From assembly GCA_946406115.1 (NCBI GenBank), contig OX291542.1:24253321-24317320 (forward strand): DNA of 64,000 bases, read 5' to 3'. Both the position numbers and the translations under genes were made by a program. This stretch comes from Apoda limacodes. Lineage: Eukaryota > Arthropoda > Insecta > Lepidoptera > Limacodidae. Positions 12,701-24,700 of the stretch are shown here, one piece after another. The notes beneath the pieces were generated by a model. It searched no databases. It was not told the origin of the DNA and saw only the letters and a program-made list of their open reading frames with translations. Numbering within the stretch: the stretch's first letter is position 1; the number at the start of each line of letters is the position of its first letter.

Positions 12701-15700
12701 TGTTGTGAAACATTGGTTGTAAAGCTTTTGATGGTATTTGTTGACCATCTATATACAAACTAAATGTATTTATTCCATAGTTTTCAAAGTTAAAAGGGTT
12801 TCTGTTAAAACTTCCATTAAAAGCAGCATTGTTTACAAAACCTATTATACACCTTTTTGGAACTTGACCAATAAATATGTTATCAAGCGTTTTTCCCTGA
12901 ACTCCTGAAGGTATTGTGAGCACTTTGACTTCAGCTCTGGTTATAGGATACTTAGCGGTCGTTGCACTTAAAACTTTTTGATGTGCTAATAATACACTTG
13001 GACTAATTTTTGCTCTACGAACTATAAGTGTAGCGTCAGTAAAAGTAACTTTCAGTTTAGCATCAGCACCAGCCATAAGATTAAAACTTTCTCTTGATCG
13101 TACTAGTTTAAGACTAATTTCAACACCATTTATCAGAAACTTTTCTTGATTAAACAAATCCCCATGCAAATGTCCTACCATTTCTACCTCTTTACTCTCA
13201 CGTACAAATTGATTCCTTTTTTTAAATCCATCATTAGAATCATCTAGTGAATTCATTTTTCCAGCTGTGTCTTCATACCATAGTCCACAAGTCAGATGAG
13301 ATTGTTTAGCTGCTGGACCATAGTTTAATAAAGTTTCTATAAATGCCCTATAAGCATAAGTGTTGTTTGGTGGAGATACTAGTTTTTGATTTAAATACAC
13401 ATCGAGTTGATTGAACAGTGAGTGTAACCAGTTATTAGTTGGGGCTACTACTGTAGCAGCAGCTAAGTTGGTGCCATCTTGGTTTCGAATTTTAACTTTT
13501 AAATGTAGTAATGTATGAGACAAATCGATATAATCATCCCCCGTACCAGGAATTTGAAATTCAATTGGTCCATCGTCTGTAAGGGATGATATAGGTTTGT
13601 AGTGTATCCATTGTCCATTTTCAATACTTGTCTGAGTTGTTGGTAAAGCAAATAAATCCAATTCCGATTTTATACATTCACATGAATGATTATGTAAGAA
13701 TGACATTATTTGTTTGAAAATATATCTTTAGTATTTCTATTAATTTTATACTTTCTAGTTCTCAACTCTTTCAAAGCTGTTGACGGAATGGAATGAATCC
13801 GACGTTGACGTTTCGTTATATAACCTGATCCATTCATTAGTCTTTCAATTTTATCATCTGCTCTTCGTTTTAAATTACTACTTACATCTTTTAACCGTGT
13901 TTGCACAGATTAATTCATTGGTTTCTGGCTTATCATATCGCTTAATAATCCCACTCCAGCATTAAGAGCCTCTTTACCAATTACTCTTGCCCCACTTGAT
14001 AATAAAGGTAGTACTGATCGAAACAGGCCTCCTAAAAAGCTTCCTATTCCATGACCACGTTGATGTGGTACACCTTTATAAATTACACCAATTCCTGATC
14101 CTGCTTGGTGTGAATAATATTGCTCATAGGGACAAATACTGTTATTATGCATTATAATCGCTTAAAGTGTAGTTTAACATATGCGGTCCCAAATTGAAAT
14201 GGTATTTTATTACCAGTGTTTGTTCTTATATCTATTTCAATTGTATCAAATTCTCTTCGCATAACTGGTAAGTAGTGGGGTGGTGAAAATACATGCATCT
14301 TATAAGCACCATAGATATATTTCTCGGGGTCTAAAGGTATTATTCTTAACAATGGTGTCATAACATCTCCAACTATTTGCGGATCAATTATATCACAGTA
14401 AACAAATAATTGAGAAGGTAATCCTAAATGTAAATTGGGTGGGTATCTTCCAACATTTTTTGTTATTAAATTAGTTTTTGGTTCAAAGCCAAGTTGAATA
14501 CTTAACTTTGATGATAACGTTAAAGATGATATATTTTTATCGTTAATTTGAACAGAGACCATCTGGGAAACTTTATCATAATGAAAGCGACAGTTTTCTT
14601 TTAGGTTTAAGGCTTTTAAAATGTTATCAATATTATCATAATTGGTTGCAGGTATATGATTTTTATAAATAACTGATGATATTGATTTATCTAAAGGTAC
14701 TATCATTTTCTTAGTAATATACATTATATTTTCACCCTCTTGAACTGTAAACATACTACATGGGTATTGAAATTCTACAACACCAACAGACCACTGTCCT
14801 TCTAATTTTATAGGTTTTGGAAGTTTTGTTGAAAAATTTGTAGTGGTATTACTCGGAAAATATTCCATTGAACTATTACTGAGCAAAGTTAAATAAAAAT
14901 CTTCCTTAATCATATTTTTTCTATATCTTTTAATGATACCCAAGTATTAAATTTGTTTGGATAACCTTTCCACTTCACTAGTACTTGCTTTCTATTTCCA
15001 AAATAACGAGTGTGGAGTATTTTATCTATTTTATGTGGGAGAGTGGGGTTGTATATTACTTTTTGTAATTCTTTTTCATAAAATGTACCTGTAATGGGTT
15101 CATTTTGAAGATCTTTTAACGTATAAACTACCCAAGGTGATCTTCTTATAACTGAAGTAATAACAAATATTTCATCACTCCAGTTGCTCTCGTATCCTTT
15201 TTGAAATATGTGTTTATGTTTTGTTATCCTAACATAATCACCTTCTTTAAACCTGTTTAGAATAGCCTTTTGCCCTTTATCTCTATCATATAAATTATTC
15301 CAAACAGTCATAATATTTTCTGAGTTAACATCTTTGGGACACATTTATATACTTGAATGATAGCTATGATTATAAGAATAAATCAAATCTTTTAAAATAT
15401 CAACATATCTATATGTGTTATGATGTGTGAAATACCGCCACATTTTTGTCTTTAATGTTCTTTGAAAGCGTTCCACGATACTAGCTTTTATATCAGGATT
15501 GTTAGTGGTGTAATAGTTTATACCTTTACTTTTAAAATATTTTTGCACATCCTTAGAAACAAATTCAGTTCCCTTATCTGACTGAATGTGGTTAGGTAAG
15601 GATTTTGACTCATTAAATATACTTTCAAAGCATTCTTTTATAGTTATAGAGTTCTTTTTTTTTAAACATCTAGCAAATGCATATTTACTAAATACATCAA

Positions 15701-18700
15701 TAACACACAGAATATATTTAAAACCATCATTATATTCAGAATAAGTGCGCATATCACTTAAATCCACCTGCCACAAGTCATTATAATTAGATAAAATGTA
15801 CTTATTTCTAGGAAATCTATTTCTTACAGGTTTATGTAATGTGTAAGTTTCTTGTTCTTGCAACCAATTTTTCACTTGTTTTGCTGTCATTTTTCCCTTT
15901 AACGAGTTGATGAGTTTGTTAACACCTCCATATCCAGCAGGATGAGAAACATCATAGTAAATCTGATTTATTTCTAATAGGGGGTCCATTTTTCCCAGTC
16001 TTTTTTTTTCTTGATTTTGTTAAAATGAGTCTTAGTAGGAGTAAAACTATTATCTGATTGCAATTTGTTAAGTGGAATTTCTTCTTTTATATCACCTAAG
16101 TAAAGTTTATTAATATATTCTAGTCTTTTTGGATTTCCAATATAAGTTAATGGTATTTTAATTTCTTTTAATGCTGATGCAAACTCTTGCCACCCAATTG
16201 GATCACTGTGTTTAAGTGGTCTTAGTGTATCATTCACCAGGTCTATAATGTTACTCCCTGGTATTTTCATATTATTGATACTAACAGTTCCATTGGTATC
16301 CCAATCTACCTTATTTTTATTTGAAAAAATTGATTCTATTAGTAATTCACCTCGTTTTATATACGTCTTAGGAATCAATTTCAAGAGTTGTTGCTTTGAA
16401 TAAAATGGGGTTAAGTCAGTATCATTTATGGTTTTTGATTTTATGTTTGATACCTGCTCAGTGTCAAGGACTGTTTCCTTAATGACATCAGTATCTTTAT
16501 AATTAGGCGAACTTTCTGTTTTGGTTATAATTGGTATTTGATATGGTCGTCGTTCTACTTCAGTAAAATGTAAATACCTTTGTAGTGTTTGTAAATACAA
16601 AATCCATTTTTCTCTATCTTCTACATTACTATTTAAAATATCTTTCATTTCACCATCTAAACGGGATAAAGTATTTAAAGCGCTTTGTGTTTCATTTTCC
16701 TTTTTAATTTTTTCTATCAAATTAGGTTCAATTAGAATCATTTTTTTAGCATGTTCCATTTTTGCTTTTATTTTCCTGCTAAGGTTTTAAAATTGAACTC
16801 ACCAAGGCACTTAGAACAGATCCTAAAATAATAGGTAAAAAGGCACCACCCCTTTGAATAATTACGTTTTTTCTAAGTAGATTTCTTCCTTTACAAACCA
16901 ACTTTCTCAATATATTTTTATATTTTTTTAATTTGTTTTTATCATTTTCCTTGACGGGTATTTTACCCTGTAATACGTTGTAAATACACTCACAAATAAA
17001 ATTTATTTCTTCTTTACTACAAGATTTAAGTAAAGCTTTTCTATGTCTTGGTTTCAATACATGCAACGATTTTAAAAGTTCTTGATGTGTAGTCACTCTT
17101 GAATGCATTATTTATGAATGATTGGAATTTCATTATGTTTGCTGTATTTAAATCCTTTTTTAGGTATATATACAATGCAGTTCTGGTCAGAAGGAAATAT
17201 TCTCGTTTTAAATCGACACATATCAATTGTGTCCTGTTTTAAATCTATCATTAGGTAGCCATGAGGTTCACTAGTAGCATCTTTGTAGGCATCTTCCAAA
17301 AATTTAATGTTTTCAGGTGAGACTTGACGTGCTAAGTAACGAATTTGTGTTTTATCTCGTGGATTTTTAAAGTAGATTATATAACTAGAGTTTAAAGAAA
17401 TATCTCTCTGTCCTTTACCTTGATGGAATATATTTTGTGTAATATAGAAAACACTAATGTTTCTATGATGACTACCCTTTGTGAATATGTCAACAACACG
17501 ACCATCAGACTCTCGCATGAGGTCATCGATTATTATTAGTTGTGGTTGTTCTCCATCAAACATACTGAGGTCAGGAATACCTTGGTAATAATTAACATTG
17601 TTCAAGTTGTATAACGGTTGCATTTCATCATAACACCACATAATATTAGAAAAATGTTGATTGCAAATCTCATTAGCATGTTTCACAAAATTTTTAACAA
17701 AAACTGATTTACCACATCCACTAGGGCCAGCTACAATTACTGTAAAGGGATGATAAAAATGAATCATAATTATTTTTAATGTGTGTTCTCTTTGAAAATG
17801 TTCAAATTCATATGGAGGAAAGCAATAAAAACAAACACTTATATATTAAAAACAATATAATTAATAATAAAAAAAAAATACAATCATTAGGTTACTTAAT
17901 AATAGTTATTACCTTACATTTTTTAAACACACATAAACCAGATACAATTAATACTCTATATTATTATTATTTCAAAACTATAAGTTAATCTTAAAATGAC
18001 CCCAAGCATATGTATCTGTTGAATTAGGTAAAATATATCTCTTGGTGTCATTACAGGATAGACAAGTTTTATTAATTTGTTGTGTAAAAATAGTATGTTT
18101 CACACTTCGAATCCTACACATTTGTGAAACATTTACATTTTTATTAAATAGACACAACTTATAATTTTCCAAATTCATCTTTTTTGTCACACTTTTATTT
18201 ACACCTTTAGCTTTAGCAATAACCTTACTTTCAATGTCCATTGCATACATTTTTGATCGAAGTCCTACAAACTCCCGAAATATTTTACCATTGTTCTCAT
18301 CCTTAAAATATCCAAGTTTCTTTTTATTTAAAAGTGGGAAACCATAAACATTATCACTAGAATAGTCTGAAGTATCGAAAAAACATTCTAAGTCAGATTT
18401 TATATCATTATAAAAATTATCTGTAAATACATGGTAAACTAAGCTATCCGTATCAGTGTATAATAACTTGACACTATTATTGTATTTTCTTTTCATGTAA
18501 TTATAATGAAAGTTATACATCAATGTTTTTGATATTTCTAATATACAAAATCCTAAAACAAATGGTTTATTGAAATATACCTTAGTCTTTTGTAATTGTA
18601 CAGCAATTAAAGACTCGGAGAATATAGATAGACTATGAAACTCAGGGCGAGCAATTAAACTTTGTGCACCTTGAATTTTTCCATGGTTTTCCCAGTGGGT

Positions 18701-21700
18701 TAACAATTTCACATTAACACGTTTTTCAACATTTTCCATAGTTTTACCAAAGACTGCATTATTCATAAGTTTATAAAAATCTTTTTCAAAGTCACTTTTA
18801 GCTAAAGTTCTTAGTTGTGTATTTAAATCTATATATTTCTTCAACCAACGACTTTGCTCAAACTGTAAAACTCTATGAACTCTAATTAATTTCATACCAA
18901 GTTGTAAACATTGCTTCAGATTTCTATAGTGAATAATATATTTAGTTTTGTTATATAAATTTGGTACTAATTTTTTATCTTTACTGTTACCGATTACAAT
19001 GTTTTCAGGGCATAAAGGTAAGTCTGAATGAAGATCATGTAAATTTTCAGGGTATTCAAGATCAACTTCCAGTATGTATCCAATATCTGATGAATCTGAT
19101 ATATTGAAGTCTATGTTCGGGTTAACCCATTTAAAATCTCTTACAGGCAAATACTGAGACATTGCCCAACCATAGAGATTGTTTGCATCAAAATACATTA
19201 AGTAAGATTTTGGTAAGTTATCTTTGTAATCACCCATGTACTCGTTATTTACCTTTCCATATCTGTTAGAACACTGTGAAATACCACCTCTTATACCAGA
19301 CTTTACGAATGCTATTTTATCAAAGTCTTTTAATAATTCCAGTGTTATGTTAGTACATTTTAGCATTGCATCCCAGCTTAATCCTGGAAGGGTATAATAT
19401 TGTACAGGGTCGAGTTCATATGTTTTAATACAAATTTCTCTAAAGTTTTCAAAAATATCAGTGAGTAACATTACATCAGTTCTTAAGTATAGATTGGAAT
19501 AGTCCAACATATTTTTACATTTAAATTGGACCCAAACATTTTGAGCATGTTTATAATCATCTTCTGAGACACTGGTATTACTTAAAGAGTTAAAGAAAGC
19601 GTCTTGATCTGGAAGAGTTGTAACTTTTAAGGATTCATAAGAATTAACAAATTCATAAGGAAAAACACCTTTCCTAATAAGTTTATTAAAATCATTTTCG
19701 TTTGGAAATTGTTTTCTTAATTCTATAAATTGATCTTTTTTTAGATTTTTAGCTAAACTATCTAAACTACTGGCCATGAATTTAAAGGAATCTAAAAACC
19801 GCAAATGTACTAAATGACCTCTTATATTAAGTTTTTTTGAGAATGAAATATATTTTTCCTTATTTTGCGGAATGATATCTATTTCTCCATCTTTAAAATT
19901 CAAAGCATGAACAATAAAATGAGCATCATAATTACTTAGATTATGAAATAGAATGGGAATGAAAAAGGGAACACGATACTTTGAACTACATAATTCGTGA
20001 GCAACACCTCTAAAATTACCAGTATTCCAATCATAGTCTACTGTGATGTCATCACCCAATAGCCCTTCACAAATATAACATAATTGCGATTGTCTAATAG
20101 ATTCCTTCTCTTCGTTAGTTAATGGAAGTGGACATTTTTGAAAACAATTTATCCTATGTATATTGCTAATATCTTTGTAAATGCTTTCCATAAACATTTT
20201 TGCACAATTAGGCCCTGTGTATTTTCTGTATGTAGACAGCTTATCATCATACGAACATTTTATATAGTATCCATAACTATAAACTTCATGTTCATGTATT
20301 GTTTTTGTATATGACTTCGATGGATCAGGGTCACATGAGGTGACGGGTTTTAAAAGAGCTTCAAAGTCTGCATATATTACAAAAGGTAATTTTAATTTTC
20401 TTTGAAACTTATCAAAATAGATTTCATCATTATTTGTTTCCCGATTAAACCAATCTTTTCCTTTTTTATGAATTCCTGGTAATTCAGTAACAATATGAGC
20501 ACAGTCATGTTTTTGGTGATTAATTAAATTAACTTTAGATTTAAAATATAGAAGGCAACCATCACAGATATGAATAGCATTATTTCGATTCGTTATTTGT
20601 TTACTAACCAAGCGTGATAAATTTTTTATAAAACAATAATGACCATTTGAACCATTGTTTAAAAATAATAAGTTAATGTGTAATTCTTTACGACATTTTG
20701 TAAAATATAATGGTCCAACGATGGTATTACATTTTTTTTCTTTGTTAAATTCTAATCCGAAAACATTGATACTAATGTTATTCTGTTTTTCTACCTTGGG
20801 TATATCCGATAATTTGATTGGGAACTGTATATTATTAAACTTTAGTCTATTTTGATTCCTCAAGTATGATGATACCCTTTCAGAACTTTTATTTACAGGA
20901 TATAGTGCGGATAATAAAGCCCACTTAAAACATTGTTGATCGTTATTTTTTACATTTATGACTGCTTTTTTACGCTTAATATCTAAAGGTAATTCAATAA
21001 ACGAAGACCCTCGTAAGGGATTGAACTTATTAACATTCATTTCTAAGAACTGAATTTTTTTTAAAGTCCATCCACTATCTTTTGCTTCGAAATCACTCAT
21101 TTTATTTTTAATGTCTTCGCTTAAAGTTTCTAAATAATTTTCTAATTCGTCCCCTAAAGAAATAGTCCAATTTTTTGTTTGAAAATCGAAAGAATTTTTT
21201 AAATCTTTTGTTTCCTGTTCAAAATCTGCATGAATAATAAAATTAACTTTAACAATAGTTAACTCTTTTAAACATTCCTGAATAAGAAATAGTATCGACT
21301 CTTTAATTGATGCTATGAATACTTCAGGAGTTTGTATTTTAAGTGACTCATTAGCTTTAGGTGATACAATTCTATACGTTAAGACCCGAGACCCAAAAGC
21401 AACTGATATAACAGAGACATTATGTAAATTATGATTATGAATAAGACATTTTTCTTTGGGTTCCTTAGATCGTAAGTGCTGAGCATAGAACCTTTGGCTA
21501 ACCTGTAATTCACATATTTGACACATAACGTTCTGTCTATGTGTTGTATTGGAAGATGATGACGTCGATGCTTGTTGTAAATCTTCAACACTAATATCAG
21601 CTTGTCTCTTCAAACCTCGACCGACTTGAATTGAAGATTTTCTGTAGATATAACATGCTTATGTTAATATAAGAACACAAATATGTAACATAAAATTTAA

Positions 21701-24700
21701 ATAAGTATAGTTAGAATGTATACCTGAATGTTTCCTCAACTTCTTTACAGATGTTAAACAGTGAAGTGTCATAATACGGATTTTCCAGAGCATTATCTTC
21801 ATAATTCTCACACGCTCTCATTAGTTCTTTTTCTTCTTCTTCAAAAACATTTTGAAAAAAAACACTTTCTAGTGACATGGTTGAAATAAACCAGTTTAGC
21901 TTTGCTTGTGAATGATGAATTAATAATAAATATAATGTTCGATTTTTCTCTTATATATACAAGTCGATAAGGTGATTACTATATTAGTTGATGGTTAATT
22001 AATAGTTGCTCGTTACTTATCAATTACATACTCATAAAATTTTGTAAGGATGGTTCTTATAAATTAATTTAGCTATTAGAGATTACTTTTTAAAAAAGTA
22101 TTTTTTACAGTTATTGGTTTCTGCTATTTGCTTCGTGATATCAAATATGATACCCTTCGTTTGCTCATATTTTTCATCTTTTGTATCCGTATAATATTTG
22201 ATCCTCACTTCTGAGTGTTTCCAATGTTCATCTACTGGTACTTTTTTCAATTTTATGAGGTCATACACCTCAATTTTTATCAAATGTGTAGCATGAGCCC
22301 CATCATCATTATTAGTAGACAAGTATGTGACACCAGGGATACCATCTTTTGAAGATCTCGCCACTGTAGAGCTGAGTTTCTTTTTCTTCTGATTGGTCCC
22401 CTCAAAGAATGAGTCGATACTATTTCGACGAGACCGTTTGAGCTTTGTTGTTTCTAAGGCCTTCTCAGTTGATTGCTCATCATCCGATGTAGCGTAGTAG
22501 TAATGCTTGAACGTGTTTTCTTCCATTACGTTAAATGTTGAATTCTGTAATAAAATAAGCCTATGCTTTAAAAACATATTTGTATAATAATTTGAATCAA
22601 AAATTTGCCTAAAGTGAAAACCTAAACAAAATTGGTTTAAGTAATAGACATTCAAACAAACACATAGTTTTGAGGGTCTGTAATATATATAATAAATATA
22701 GATAAAGAATTATAAAGCAAAAAAACACATACCTCCATAGCTTTTTTTGAAGTAAATAGAACCAGCCTCAGTATCACACAGGATGAATTCAATCACTTGA
22801 TGATAAATTGTAACTCGGATACTCTCGACTATCCTATATATATACGATTTATCTTACAAGTACAAATATAATTAAAAAGGTATTAGGAATGTCACCACAA
22901 ACATCATTATCGCACTCACGACATTGTAATTAAATAAGAATAACTAATGAACGGAAAAATACGATAGACCCATTACGATAATGATATAAATACTTAACAA
23001 AACTACGCAGAACCTACAGTGATGTCACGTGGTAGTTCTGGTCAAGCGTGAGTCGACGTGTCCCAGACACAGGGGGTGGTTTTGAGAGTGGTCAAGCGCG
23101 AGTCGCCACACCCCAGACACAGAGGTGGTTTTGAGAGTGGTCAAGCGCGAGTCGTGCGGGGGCAGAAAAGTTAGGTTAGTTTAGGCGAGGGGTTGGGGTT
23201 GGAGGGTAGTGTGCCAGAACCAACGATGTATTGAGAGTGGTCAAGCGCGAGTCGTACAAAGCAGAAAAAAAGTTGGTGAGCTTTTTTTAGGCGAGGGGTT
23301 GAGGTTGGGGGGAAGTGCGCCAGAACCAACGAATCCCCTCTACTGCACCCTCTATAGCAAAATTAACAACCAAAAAACCTTTTTTAAAATAAAACGGGAT
23401 TAAACGCGTCGTTATTTGGCAAACTATGATTGATGGAGTAGCTATGGGGGTAGTCCGGTAGCACCAACGTTAGCCAACATCTGGATGGAACATTTTGAAG
23501 AGAAAGCTTTGAGCTCAGGGCCTGTTATCGTTCGACTTTGGAAGAGATATGTTGATGACGTGTTCTGCTTAATTAAAGGAACCAGACAGGAAGTAGAACA
23601 GTACCTATATCACCTTAACCCTATTCATAACAAAAAACGTTTTACATTTGAAATGGAAAGTGAACGTTTACTGGCATTTTTAGATGTTAAATTGAATGTA
23701 AGGAAGGATGGCTCTCTAGGGCATGCCGTATATCAGAAACCCACACACACGGATAGATACCTGAACGCCTCCTCGCATCATCACCCGCGTCATCTACAAT
23801 CGGTTGTGACGTCTTTGACTCACCGAGCTCATGACATTTGTGACCCTGAACTATTTTAGATACTGAGCTGGCACACGTTCGGGAGGCACTCAAGAGAAAC
23901 GGGTACAAAACGAGTAGAAGTTCAGTTCGCCGTAACACACGTACGAAGAATCCAGAGGTTAGCAGACAGCCAGCTTTCATCCCCTTTATCAAAGGAGTAA
24001 CGGATAAAATTGAATCACTTTTAAATTAATTCTCCATTAAGACGATATATGTTCTGTTCTCCAAAATTGAACAGCAGGTGCGCACGCCAAAGGTCGTAAT
24101 CCCGTACCAAACACCAGGTGTCTACAAAATTGACTGCAGCTGCAGCAGTTCTTACATTGGCCAGACCAAACGCACAATTGCGGACAGGGTCAAAGAACAA
24201 ATTGCTGCAGTAAAGAATTGCTAGACGACAAAATCAGCTATAGCGGAACATCTGATTAACTAACAGCCTACCGATTTGTCCACCGATGGTCAATATTACC
24301 GTAGATTGGTACGCAAAGCGATTGAAATAAGAATAAGAACTTCTAAAATGGATACAAACTGTCCTCTGCATGGAATCCCGTCATAGGGGAAATACAGCTT
24401 TCACCAACGAACGCTCCCGAGGACACCGTTAGTGTTGTGTGTAGTGATTATGACAAGTATGAAGACGAAGTGAGGGTAGTTCAACAGGATGCCTCCACTC
24501 GAAGCGAAGACGCCGCGCACCGCCAGTCTATCCGTGACCAAGGCTGGTGTAACCTAGTCGAAACGTCAGGAAAAGGGTATTTTGCCTAATAACGACGCGT
24601 TTAATCCCGTTTGATTTTTAAATTAGTAATGGAACGCGAAAGTTTAAAAACCTATATATAGAAAAACCTTTATAAAAATTACTTTGAAGTGCCAAGTTTT

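Larger units (their letters stand above)
10422..23344 (-). mobile_element. Maverick/Polinton (adintovirus-like) DNA transposon, near-complete
   Basis: A 12.9 kb element bounded by TIRs of about 1.29 kb whose ends read AGTAG...CTACT, fitting the AG...CT ends of Polintons. Genes on the - strand, in order from the right, are polymerase, packaging ATPase, pX-like protein, unknown, integrase, penton, pVI-like protein, basic small protein, major capsid protein and protease. Each TIR adds a spliced gene that reads inward. The set matches the self-synthesising transposon/virus module of Polintons. All frames are open except one in-frame stop in the integrase. No 6-bp target duplication is visible. 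The element is antisense to the host gene Prp39, within whose intron 8 it sits. Very close TIR similarity suggests recent insertion or gene conversion. Confidence 0.95.
23394..24610 (+). mobile_element. 5'-truncated Penelope-like element (RT plus GIY-YIG endonuclease)
   Basis: Residues of the RT palm, including [10 protein letters not shown] near 23545, [13 protein letters not shown] near 23675 and [18 protein letters not shown] near 23740, match Penelope-like elements. Beyond a frameshift, [20 protein letters not shown] near 24115 is the GIY-YIG endonuclease. Several stops and shifts make it dead. The fragment is flanked by inverted 30-base repeats (23394-23423 and 24581-24610; one mismatch). 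Confidence 0.85.
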
